Below the pieces are notes generated by a model. That model ran no database searches. It was not told the DNA's origin and was given only the letters and a program-made list of their open reading frames with translations. A DNA stretch of 64,000 nucleotides, from NCBI GenBank assembly GCA_947441615.1, contig CANEUH010000018.1:18264-82263 (forward strand). Reading direction: 5' to 3'. Positions 48,352 through 57,179 of this stretch are shown one piece after another. Within the stretch, counting starts at the first letter, position 1. Every line of letters begins with the position of its first letter. Source of the stretch: Bacteriovoracaceae bacterium (GTDB lineage Bacteria; Bdellovibrionota; Bacteriovoracia; Bacteriovoracales; Bacteriovoracaceae). The position numbers were made by a program, and so were the translations under genes.

Positions 48352-48377
48352 CTAGTGTTACTTAAGTGTAACACTAG
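48352..48377. promoter_or_regulatory. Palindromic operator of RHH/RelE module
   Basis: CTAGTGTTAC-TTAAGT-GTAACACTAG, 10 nt upstream of antitoxin ATG. Confidence 0.7.
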
Positions 48378-48468
48378 TAGAGATGTAAAGTCAATCACCC
48401 AATAAATACAATTGCTTATGTAGCTTTGATGACTTTGCCTCAAGACAAGCGGTTGCGAAGTCCAACAC

Positions 48469-48481
48469 TCCAGTGCGCCAT
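48469..48481 (+). repeat. Putative attR core
   Basis: TCCAGTGCGCCAT identical to tRNA-Arg 3' end. Confidence 0.65.
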
Positions 48482-48645
48482 CTTGTATTCTCTTTGATTT
48501 CAAAACAAATTCTAAGGCTTCACCTCTCATCCCTCCTGATGGGTTTTGGAACTTCATTTCTGAAGTCTTTTTTTATCCTTCCATCTACATCTTGTTTACC
48601 TTCCTTTGTACGTCATAAATTTCTTTGTTACATCATGGAGGTAGT

Positions 48646-49158
48646 ATGAGTGACGTTAGTTTATCCAAGATAGAGAATATGATTTACGTGATCAGAGGTC
48701 AGAAAGTCATGGTGGATTCAGACTTGGCACAACTCTATGGAGTTCTTACTAAGAACCTTAACAAGGCTGTCGGTCGTAATAAAGATCGATTTCCTGGGGA
48801 CTTTATGTTTCAGCTTACAGAAGAAGAAGCTGAAAGTTTGAGGTTCCAAATTGGAACCTCAAAAGTGGGTCGAGGAGGTCGGAGGTATCTGCCTTATGTT
48901 TTTACTGAGGGCGGAGTCGCCATGCTATCCAGCGTTTTAACCAGTAACGAAGCGGCCAGAGTTAACATATCCATAATAAGAACATTCATTAGACTCCGAA
49001 GCTTTCTTGCCATGGAAAACTCCTTACCTGAGAAAATGAATAAACTTGAGTCAGGAACCAATAAACTGTTCAAAGTTGTATTTGAAAGGTTGGATAATAT
49101 TGAAGCCGTTGTTGATTCAAAATTGCCAAAGCGAAAAAAGAATATTGGACTTAATTAA
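48646..49158 (+). CDS. ORF6N-domain DNA-binding protein
   Basis: RBS GGAGG; IYVIRGQKVMVDSDLAQLYGVLTKNLNKAVGRNKDRFPGDFMFQLT...LPYVFTEGGVAMLSSVL. Confidence 0.93.
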   Translation: MSDVSLSKIENMIYVIRGQKVMVDSDLAQLYGVLTKNLNKAVGRNKDRFPGDFMFQLTEEEAESLRFQIGTSKVGRGGRRYLPYVFTEGGVAMLSSVLTSNEAARVNISIIRTFIRLRSFLAMENSLPEKMNKLESGTNKLFKVVFERLDNIEAVVDSKLPKRKKNIGLN

Positions 49159-49293
49159 ACAAACTTGATGTGCCGATTTGGCCCATAAAGTGCATAAACC
49201 ACTAAAATGGTAAGAGTGATTTGCAGCCCACTCAATACAGAATTTACTGAAATCCATCTTAAATCTTTTTTCTATCCCACCGAAAAGATTTCG

Positions 49294-50469
49294 ATGCCCA
49301 TTTTTTTTAGAGTTAAAGACAAGGTCTTTAAATGTCCAGATCGTATTGTTGTTGGTCGAGGTGCGCCTTTCAGCGTTTTTGATGGTAATTGGGGAGTTGC
49401 TAGGGCGCATCTATTGATCGAGAAAAAGAAAAATCAAATAAGGGTTAAATCTTTAAATCGAAAGCTTGAAACTTCAATAAATGAAAAATTAGCTAAACCC
49501 GGTAAATTTATCAACGTTTCTGAAACTGACAATATTTCAATAGGTGGAGAATTCATCCAATTTCTCTCTGAGGGTCTAGGGGATGAGGGAGTCATCAGTA
49601 TTGAGAAAACGACTTCCTTACCCATCAACACAGCATTCAAATTATATTTTATCATTATTTATTTAATTCTCGTGGGCTTCATTTTTTACGATAATAAATT
49701 TTCTCTTTTTAGTTTTATTAGCTGTCTCTTTGTTTCCTTCCTACTTTGGGGTGGGTTTAGTTGGATCATAAAATTCTACGAAAAGCTTGCAGCTCCCTCG
49801 ATGAAAGAAATCTATATTTCTCCAGAGGGGTTTACAGTTCATTTTAGTGATCAGCAGACCATGTCTTTTAAAACACAGAGTATTCAATCTTGGTTTCATT
49901 CTAAGCGCGGCAAGACTCTCTTTGTTACCGCTCATGATGAGGAGTATGTATTAAATACTTTTGGAAACTTTCAAAGTTTGGTGAATTACTTAAGAGAAAA
50001 TGTTCCAGAAAAAGAAATGGACAGCAAAAAATTAGAGAAAAACTGGATGATTCTTTTTCTCTTTTTGATCTTGGGTTTTGTCTCAAATAGCTTAATTTCC
50101 ATCTTCGCCTGCCTCCTGGTATCTCTGGTTTGTATAGGAATGATCTTGAGTCCCAAAGTCAGGCACTTGTGGCCAGGGCACGTGACTAAGGTTTACTCCA
50201 AGAGAAAACAACTAATCTCACTTGTATTACTCGGGCTTATCACTGGCTTCATTGGAATTGATAAATATTTTTTAAGGCTAAATGAACAGCTTGTAAGTAG
50301 CTGTCTATCTGGAAATAAGAACGTTTGCCATCGAATCAATTTTCGGAAAGCAGATCCAGATGACTTCAATTCAAAAACGATTTATCACGAAACACTGACT
50401 CTCGCCTGTAAAGATAATAATCCAACAGCATGTAAAAAAATGAAGAAATTAGGAATTGTTAAAAATTGA
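49294..50469 (+). CDS. FHA-like membrane protein (start uncertain, 49207 or 49294)
   Basis: KCPDRIVVGRGAPFSVFDGNWGVARAHLLIEKKKNQIRVKSL; several TMs; Cys-paired tail SCLSGNKNVCHRI..ACKDNNPTACKKM. Confidence 0.5.
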   Translation: MPIFFRVKDKVFKCPDRIVVGRGAPFSVFDGNWGVARAHLLIEKKKNQIRVKSLNRKLETSINEKLAKPGKFINVSETDNISIGGEFIQFLSEGLGDEGVISIEKTTSLPINTAFKLYFIIIYLILVGFIFYDNKFSLFSFISCLFVSFLLWGGFSWIIKFYEKLAAPSMKEIYISPEGFTVHFSDQQTMSFKTQSIQSWFHSKRGKTLFVTAHDEEYVLNTFGNFQSLVNYLRENVPEKEMDSKKLEKNWMILFLFLILGFVSNSLISIFACLLVSLVCIGMILSPKVRHLWPGHVTKVYSKRKQLISLVLLGLITGFIGIDKYFLRLNEQLVSSCLSGNKNVCHRINFRKADPDDFNSKTIYHETLTLACKDNNPTACKKMKKLGIVKN

Positions 50470-51069
50470 TTATTGTTTTGTTGTTTGTTTTGATCGGTGA
50501 TTTCTATTTGATGACGATTCTTCTTCCACTCTCTTAATAGATCTATCCGAGTCATCTTTTACAGCTTTATCGAGGCAGTAATGTGAAAATCTTTGGTCTT
50601 TAATAGCTTCTTTTAAGACTTTTTTAAATTCACCTTTACTACCAAAGAATCCAGGATCAAAAATTTTTTGATTCGGACAAAAGGATCCATCTTCCATAAG
50701 TTCAGAAAGCATCGCCCTAAGGTGATCATAATTTTCATGAGGAAGTTTACATTCATCTTTAATGGCTTTTCTGAATGAATCGAGCCATTCTTTTTTGGGA
50801 TCATCTTTTGAATAGGAAAAAAAACCTGGGCCCCACTTAATGGCATAAACAAGATCTTTCGCCCAATTATCTATATGGGCCGAGACTTCAATACCGGGCC
50901 AGTATCCAAGTTGACCGTTATTTATGTAAACCTGACCTCCAATCCTCTCCGTGTAGCCATGTTTCTTTTGAATCTCTTCTGCTTTTTTCTCATACAAGGG
51001 AAGGCACGACTCAGCAGAAACATTGGTGGAGATGGTTAATAGAGAGAGGGCAAGGAAGGTTCTCTTCAT
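50470..51069 (-). CDS. Secreted hypothetical protein
   Basis: Signal peptide MKRTFLALSLLTISTNVSA. Confidence 0.5.
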   Translation of the reverse strand: MKRTFLALSLLTISTNVSAESCLPLYEKKAEEIQKKHGYTERIGGQVYINNGQLGYWPGIEVSAHIDNWAKDLVYAIKWGPGFFSYSKDDPKKEWLDSFRKAIKDECKLPHENYDHLRAMLSELMEDGSFCPNQKIFDPGFFGSKGEFKKVLKEAIKDQRFSHYCLDKAVKDDSDRSIKRVEEESSSNRNHRSKQTTKQ

Positions 51070-51134
51070 AGATTACTTGTCGGTTAAACTCAGATTTTCT
51101 TTAGGCTACTATTTATTTCACCGATAAGTTAATT

Positions 51135-51848
51135 ATGAAATGTAAACTACCACTCTTTTTCGGTATTTCGTTATTGTCCTTTAGTTGCTACTCACAAGAG
51201 TTTCTCGTAAGTCAATTCTCTAAGTGTGAGCCCTCAGGTTGGAGACAATACGAAATCGAGGGGGCCAAAGAGAAGGCGCGTTTTTATTCATATACTGCTT
51301 ACTGTTTTGATAAAAAAAGAAAGATGGAGCGGGAGATTGAATTTAAATGCATGGGGGAGGATGGTGGTATCTTGTTTGATGATTGTTTGAAATCAGGTGC
51401 ATTAAAAACACTTAAGAGAGAAAAAACGTCTGATCATGGTAGTTATGAAGCTGGGCTTGCAGTTATAAAACATCAAAATATATACGCAAAGACAGGAGGA
51501 CCCTACAAATACGAAGAATGTATCCCTGGAATATTAACAACTAGGGAAATCGGCCAAAACGCTGAATCTCAAAGGCTCTATACCTTTGATACTGTATGCA
51601 AAACTTCTTTGGGATTTGTTTTTGAAAGTAAAATTGAGTGTATCGATGATTCAAAATTTCCACCAAGCTATCTTGAGTGCATCAAAAAAAAGGATCGTTT
51701 AAAATGGAAAGACTCCGGAGGTTATGACAAAGACGACTTTGATCCGAAAAAAATGAATGTTAATCAATCTGATCGATCGATAAGAGAAGAAAAAGAAAAA
51801 AATAAAATTCAGAAAATGGATAAAAAAATAAAAGTGCAAAAACAATAA
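51135..51848 (+). CDS. Secreted hypothetical protein, Cys-rich
   Basis: Signal peptide MKCKLPLFFGISLLSFSCYS; repeated C..ECI/ C..ECIKK pattern. Confidence 0.5.
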   Translation: MKCKLPLFFGISLLSFSCYSQEFLVSQFSKCEPSGWRQYEIEGAKEKARFYSYTAYCFDKKRKMEREIEFKCMGEDGGILFDDCLKSGALKTLKREKTSDHGSYEAGLAVIKHQNIYAKTGGPYKYEECIPGILTTREIGQNAESQRLYTFDTVCKTSLGFVFESKIECIDDSKFPPSYLECIKKKDRLKWKDSGGYDKDDFDPKKMNVNQSDRSIREEKEKNKIQKMDKKIKVQKQ

Positions 51849-51861
51849 CAAGTGATCCGAT

Positions 51862-52503
51862 ATGAAAGGTGCAATATTCGATATGGATGGGGTTGTGGTT
51901 GATAACCACAAATATCATTTTAAGGCCTGGATGGCCTTTTCAGAAAAATATAAGTTCGAGCTTAATTCAACAATCTATCGTGATAAATTTAATGGGAAAA
52001 CGAATAAAGATCTGTTCACGATGCTATTTGGTGATTTGAATGTTGAAGTGATTCATAAATTCTCAATAGAGAAAGAAGAGATATATCAAAAATTATATGC
52101 AGAGGATATGAAGGCCCATACGGGTCTGATTGATTTTTTAGAATTATTAAAGCGTCATAGATTTAAAATAGCTCTAGGTACTTCAGCTCCAACAAGTAAT
52201 GTAGATTTTACTTTGGATCGTTTAAAACTTAGGCACTACTTTGATGTCATAGTGGATGGATCCCAAGTCGAAAGAGGAAAACCAGATCCACAGGTTTATG
52301 AGCTTTGTGCCATGAAGTTGGGCCTTCAGCCTAAAGAGTGTTTTGTCTTTGAAGATTCACTTGCTGGTCTGGAGTCAGGAGAAAGGGCCGGTTGTAAAAT
52401 TATTGGAGTGGCCACTTCTCACGAGGCTTACGAATTAAAACCAATGACCGATTTTATCATTCATGATTTTACTGATGCAAAAAGTCTTTTACGGATAAGA
52501 TAG
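51862..52503 (+). CDS. HAD-family hydrolase (beta-phosphoglucomutase-like)
   Basis: GAIFDMDGVVVDNHKYH, LGTSAPTSNV, GKPDPQVYELCAMKLG, FEDSLAGLESGERAGCKIIGV. Confidence 0.92.
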   Translation: MKGAIFDMDGVVVDNHKYHFKAWMAFSEKYKFELNSTIYRDKFNGKTNKDLFTMLFGDLNVEVIHKFSIEKEEIYQKLYAEDMKAHTGLIDFLELLKRHRFKIALGTSAPTSNVDFTLDRLKLRHYFDVIVDGSQVERGKPDPQVYELCAMKLGLQPKECFVFEDSLAGLESGERAGCKIIGVATSHEAYELKPMTDFIIHDFTDAKSLLRIR

Positions 52504-52506
52504 AAA

Positions 52507-53277
52507 TTATATTTCGTTTGCTTTAAATCTTCCACGAACATCAAGATAGATTTGTTTTACAGGATATCTTTCTCCCATTTCTTCCAACATGGAGTACATC
52601 GTGACAAGATAGATTCCCAGGTAAAGGAAGTCTTTAGAGATATTCACTTTACGGCTTAGAAGGAAATCAGACATTTTAATGATGGAATTTTTAAATTGTT
52701 CAAGACCAAATTTCATCTCCTCGGTGAGAGCTGATCCAAATTGCGCCCGGAAAAGATCTCCAAGTTGTTTTTTATCAGACAGAGAGAAATCTTTCTTTAA
52801 AAGTCCAATCGCTTCAAGTCCACTGTAGTAGAGTTCATCATTTTCTAGATAAAATCCCTCGTAGACTTTTAGTAATCCTATGCGAAAGTTTTCATCAAAC
52901 TTGGTCCAGAAGTTAGAAGGACTCCAAACGAGATGGGAGTCTTTTTCAGAAAAGTGATTTGACCTTAAATCAAGGAAGAGACCATTCTTTGAAAAAAGTT
53001 GAACAAAGTAGAGAGTGAGAATCTTTTCTCCAACCCATTTCTTGTTGGAAAACTCTCTATGGTCATTTGCGTGAGTTGTAAGTTGAATCGAGTAGGCATG
53101 AAGAAGTTCTTTATTTGAGTGATAGAGTTCCTCAAACCCCTCTTTTTGGAGCATCCGCTTTGATATTTTAGGTAATTCTGAAGCAAGATCTGACCACTCA
53201 ACAGTTTGGAATAGTACTGTTGGGACGTGTCTAGATAATTCTTTTAGTACACCTGGTAATATTCTCATCAAAATCAT
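52507..53277 (-). CDS. Hypothetical protein
   Basis: Long ORF without overlap conflicts; no recognised domain. Confidence 0.45.
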   Translation of the reverse strand: MILMRILPGVLKELSRHVPTVLFQTVEWSDLASELPKISKRMLQKEGFEELYHSNKELLHAYSIQLTTHANDHREFSNKKWVGEKILTLYFVQLFSKNGLFLDLRSNHFSEKDSHLVWSPSNFWTKFDENFRIGLLKVYEGFYLENDELYYSGLEAIGLLKKDFSLSDKKQLGDLFRAQFGSALTEEMKFGLEQFKNSIIKMSDFLLSRKVNISKDFLYLGIYLVTMYSMLEEMGERYPVKQIYLDVRGRFKANEI

Positions 53278-53321
53278 CCCCTGATTATGCTACACTCATG
53301 GAGATATTCACAGGGATTTAT

Positions 53322-54701
53322 ATGAGAAAAATTCTCATCGCTGGTGCGAGTGGTTTTATAGGGCGTGCATTAATTAAGCGACTTTTGGATGAACCAGAAG
53401 TGCATATTATTGCACTTTCAAGAAGTGAGCGAACTTCAGATCACGATAGGGTGAGTTGGATTAAATGTGATTTATTCTCACTTAAAGATATTTCGAGTGC
53501 GATGAAAGGATGCCACGAAGCTTACTATCTTGTTCATTCGATGCTTCCATCGGCAAGTCTTTCTCAAGGAACGTTTTATGATTTCGACCTTATCATGGCC
53601 GATAACTTCATTCGGGCCGGTCATCATCACGATTTAGAACATATCATTTATCTTGGAGGAATGATTCCTAAGGTCGGGGAGCTTTCTTGGCACTTAAGAA
53701 GTAGGCTTGAAGTTGAAGAAACATTTCGCTTTTCGGGAATCAAAACGACAGTACTAAGAGCAGGTCTCATTGTTGGCCCACATGGATCATCATTTACGAT
53801 TGTTCAGAAATTGATTGAAAGACTTCCCATTATGATATGTCCAGCATGGACAAAAACGCGGTCTCAACCAGTGGCCTTAACTGATGTCATTAAGGTCCTT
53901 TATCGCTCTTATCGTGAAAAGGATATTCAAGGAAGAATTTACGATATTGCCGGGCCGGATGTCGTGACATATCAGGACCTCATTATTAGGGCCGCTAAAA
54001 AAATTAGAAAATCTACGACTCTCATTACATTAAATATTATCCCACTTTCAATTTCTCGCTTATGGGTTTCAGTGATTACCGGAGTTCCGAGAGATCTCGT
54101 TTATCCACTTGTTTTAAGTCTTAAACACGAGATGCTTCCAAGTCCAGAAAACGCCTGGCCTCATCCAGAAGATCTTATAACGAGTCTTGATCAAAGTTTA
54201 GAAGACGCTTTAAATGTTTCAGTGGACTCAAATTATAAAATGTTCCGCCCTCCTCGTAAGGATGTTCGTTCCATTCAGAGACTTGTTTTACCTCCCGGAA
54301 GAAATGCTGAGTGGGTGGCCTTAGAGTATTTTAAGTGGTTGCCTTTTTTCTTCTCTACACTCGTAACCGTAAAAGTAGTTGGTAATTTTTGTACGTTTTA
54401 TCTTATTGATCCCTCTGTTGAAATTCTTGTCTTAAAGAAAAGTATTGATAGAAGCTCCCCTGATCGACAGCTTCTATATGTCGTTGGTGGCCTACTTTCA
54501 GGGAAGATGGATAGAGGAAGACTAGAGTTTAGAGAGGTTTTAAATCGTCAATATGTCATGGCAGCTCTCCATGAATTTAGACCTGCTCTTCCTTGGTTTA
54601 TTTATCGCTGGTCACAAGCAATAGTTCACTTAATCGTCATGAAAGCCTTTGGTGAACACTTAAAATGGCATTTTATTTCAGGACAAAAGGCAAAAAAATG
54701 A
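53322..54701 (+). CDS. NAD(P)-binding SDR/epimerase with DUF2867-like C-terminus
   Basis: MRKILIAGASGFIGRALIKRLL..YYLVHSM..HIIYLGGMIP..HLRSRLEVEETFRFSGIKTTVLRAGLIVG. Confidence 0.85.
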   Translation: MRKILIAGASGFIGRALIKRLLDEPEVHIIALSRSERTSDHDRVSWIKCDLFSLKDISSAMKGCHEAYYLVHSMLPSASLSQGTFYDFDLIMADNFIRAGHHHDLEHIIYLGGMIPKVGELSWHLRSRLEVEETFRFSGIKTTVLRAGLIVGPHGSSFTIVQKLIERLPIMICPAWTKTRSQPVALTDVIKVLYRSYREKDIQGRIYDIAGPDVVTYQDLIIRAAKKIRKSTTLITLNIIPLSISRLWVSVITGVPRDLVYPLVLSLKHEMLPSPENAWPHPEDLITSLDQSLEDALNVSVDSNYKMFRPPRKDVRSIQRLVLPPGRNAEWVALEYFKWLPFFFSTLVTVKVVGNFCTFYLIDPSVEILVLKKSIDRSSPDRQLLYVVGGLLSGKMDRGRLEFREVLNRQYVMAALHEFRPALPWFIYRWSQAIVHLIVMKAFGEHLKWHFISGQKAKK

Positions 54702-55729
54702 AAATATTAGTCGCAGGAGCGAATGGTTTTGTGGGCCGCGCTCTTATTCATAAGCTTATTCAAGATGGTCACGATATTGTTGCGCTTATAAGAGATATTA
54801 ATAATAAATTTGAAATTGAAAACGTTACATGGATCACTGGGGACTTACTTCACTCCGCTTCCCTTCATCCTTTGGAGAAAATTGAAAAGGCATTTTATCT
54901 CGTCCACGGCATGAAGGGGGAGGATCGGGATTTTGAATATCAAGAATCTTTAGCTGCTGTGAATTTCATTAATTGGGTTAAGCCATCAAGCCCTGACATT
55001 ATTTATCTTGGGGGCCTTGGTCCAGATTCGAAATCACTTTCACCTCATCTACGGAGCCGTCATTTAACTGGAGCGATTCTTGGGGCAAGTGGTTTAAATG
55101 TGCTTGAGTTCAGGGCCAGTATCATTATGGGTGAAGGGTCATTATCATTTGAAATGATTAAGGCGATGTGTGAGAGGTTTCCTCTTAGACCAGAGCTCTC
55201 TTTACTCAATCAAAAGTGCCAGCCTTTGGCCTTGAGTGATTTATTAAAATACCTTCTTAGCTCTTTAGAATTTAAAAAAACAGGACACTCAGTACTCGAA
55301 ATTGGAGGTCCTGAAGCAGTTAATTATGGTGAGCTTCTTGATCTCTATTCAGAAATTGCTGGTCTTAGACGTCCGAAAGTGAAAATTCCCGAGGTGGAGT
55401 CTAAAATCATTCTTCGGGCCCTTGATTACGCAGTCCCAGAGCATGCTCAGATTGGAAAAAAACTCACTGAGAGCTTGGGGCATCCAACAGTCGTGACCAA
55501 AGAACTTGCTCAAAAAGAATTTCCAACTATCGTGCCTATGAATCTTAGGACTTCGATGGAGATGGCGATAAACCAGTCAACGTCATATTACGCACCAATC
55601 TGGGAGAAAGACTTTTTGAAGGACCTGGTTGCAGACAAAATGTTGACTCAGTCAGGATTAATTTCATCAGAACTCTTGCGAAACCTTGAGAAAGTAGCGA
55701 AGCTAAGGAAAATACTTTCAAGAAAGTGA
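54698..55729 (+). CDS. Paralogous NAD(P)-binding SDR/epimerase
   Basis: MKILVAGANGFVGRALIHKLI..FYLVHGMKG..DIIYLGGLGP..HLRSRHLTGAILGASGLNVLEFRASIIMGEGS. Confidence 0.85.
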   Translation: MKILVAGANGFVGRALIHKLIQDGHDIVALIRDINNKFEIENVTWITGDLLHSASLHPLEKIEKAFYLVHGMKGEDRDFEYQESLAAVNFINWVKPSSPDIIYLGGLGPDSKSLSPHLRSRHLTGAILGASGLNVLEFRASIIMGEGSLSFEMIKAMCERFPLRPELSLLNQKCQPLALSDLLKYLLSSLEFKKTGHSVLEIGGPEAVNYGELLDLYSEIAGLRRPKVKIPEVESKIILRALDYAVPEHAQIGKKLTESLGHPTVVTKELAQKEFPTIVPMNLRTSMEMAINQSTSYYAPIWEKDFLKDLVADKMLTQSGLISSELLRNLEKVAKLRKILSRK

Positions 55730-55731
55730 TT

Positions 55732-56526
55732 ATGAAAAAATCGATTGGTATCTTTGACTCTGGACTGGGCGGTCTGACTGTCCTTAAAGTATTATCTCAA
55801 AAATTTCCCAATGAGTCTTTTTGCTATCTTGGTGACATCGCGAGACTTCCGTACGGAAATAAATCCCCCGAAACGATCCGAAAGTATGGCGTTCAAATTT
55901 TAAAATTTTTAAAAGATCAAAATGTGAAGGCCCTCATCATCGCCTGCAATTCTGCTTCGACTGTTTTTCTTGGAGAGCATGAATTTGAAGGAATACCACT
56001 TTTAAACGTTATTGAACCTGGTTCCAAAGAGGCGTTGAGAGTTTCGGCCGATAAAAAGATTGCTGTACTTGGAACTTCTGCAACTATTCGCTCCCACGCT
56101 TATGAAAAAACTTTAAAGAGGCTCGATTCAAGTTCAGTTGTCATTGAGCAGGCGTGCCCCCTTTTTGTTCCTCTTGTGGAAGAGGGGATTGTTGATGATC
56201 CCATCACTGAGATGGTGGCCGAAAGATACCTTTCAGAAATTAAAAAAGATAAAATCAAAACAGTGATTCTAGGTTGTACTCATTATCCCGTTCTTAAATC
56301 TGATCTCGCTAAAACACTTGGTCCAGATGTTGTCCTGGTTGAAAGTGGTGAAGTTCTATCAGAGCAGCTTCAGGCACTTTTTAAATCTGGTGTGATTCTT
56401 AAAGAGGTTGATAATTCCCGACAGATTCGGGTCTGTATTACGGATCTCACGGATCATTTTGAAAGGTTGGCCCAAAAGCTTATGAATCCCGAGCCTATTG
56501 GTCAGTTGGAAAAAGTTGTTCTTTAA
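55732..56526 (+). CDS. murI: Glutamate racemase
   Basis: IGIFDSGLGGLTVLKVL, GDIARLPYGNKS, IACNSASTV, LGCTHYPVLKSDL. Confidence 0.96.
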   Translation: MKKSIGIFDSGLGGLTVLKVLSQKFPNESFCYLGDIARLPYGNKSPETIRKYGVQILKFLKDQNVKALIIACNSASTVFLGEHEFEGIPLLNVIEPGSKEALRVSADKKIAVLGTSATIRSHAYEKTLKRLDSSSVVIEQACPLFVPLVEEGIVDDPITEMVAERYLSEIKKDKIKTVILGCTHYPVLKSDLAKTLGPDVVLVESGEVLSEQLQALFKSGVILKEVDNSRQIRVCITDLTDHFERLAQKLMNPEPIGQLEKVVL

Positions 56527-56599
56527 TTAATTCAAGATTTTTTCCTCAGCTTCATCTTTGATCAGTCGATAAGTTATCGACTGCGTTCAAGGAGTTTGT

Positions 56600-57064
56600 A
56601 TGTCAGATGACAAAAAAGTTGTGGATTTTAACGAGAAAAGAAAACAAAGCATCGAGCAAAAAAGAAGATCATTTGAGCGGGTGGTATTCCAAGAATTCCT
56701 AGGTGTCGAGACGGTGATTGATGACCAGGGAGCTGGTTTTGAGGTGAAACTTCTCGATATTTCCGGAGAGGGATGCCAATTCCAAGTTCCGTTTACTTTG
56801 AAGGCCAAGAATCAATTTAAATCAGATACCGAAGTCACAATGAAGCTTTTCTTTACGAAAGGAACTTATATCCCAGCTGTCGTCACGGTACGTCACGCTA
56901 GTGAGTACATTGATCAGGATGGAAACGCCTGGCTTCGTTTGGGTGGGGAGTTTGATACATCTCTTCCAAGTTTTAAGGCCCTGGCGAGCTTTATTAATTT
57001 TATCTATCAATATGCTGAGTATTCTTGCCTGGATAAAGGTGAGTCAAAGGTTTATTTTCTTTAA
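56600..57064 (+). CDS. PilZ-like domain protein
   Basis: RRSFERVVFQEFLG...VKLLDISGEGCQFQVPF. Confidence 0.65.
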   Translation: MSDDKKVVDFNEKRKQSIEQKRRSFERVVFQEFLGVETVIDDQGAGFEVKLLDISGEGCQFQVPFTLKAKNQFKSDTEVTMKLFFTKGTYIPAVVTVRHASEYIDQDGNAWLRLGGEFDTSLPSFKALASFINFIYQYAEYSCLDKGESKVYFL

Positions 57065-57085
57065 AACAAACGACATTAATAAGTT

Positions 57086-57114
57086 AAAGACCTCTCTTAT
57101 GAGAGGTCTTTTTT
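57086..57114 (+). terminator. Rho-independent terminator
   Basis: AGACCTCTC-TTAT-GAGAGGTCT then T-run. Confidence 0.93.
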
Positions 57115-57179
57115 ATTGCACGGCTCCCGAAGTCCATATTCATCGCCCAATAGATTTTTCTTTGTTATAATTTGGGCCT

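Larger units (their letters stand above)
41376..48481. mobile_element. Putative tRNA-Arg-integrated genomic island (about 7.1 kb)
   Basis: 13-bp direct repeat TCCAGTGCGCCAT at 41376-41388 (tRNA 3' end) and 48469-48481; internal Xis and tyrosine integrase; accessory cargo. Confidence 0.7.

Noticed and set aside
50470-50500. TTGTTTTGTTGTTTGTTTTG near the end of the 50470 CDS as a second phase-variable repeat
   Set aside because: Not a regular repeat unit; lies at the C-terminus and the ORF is intact
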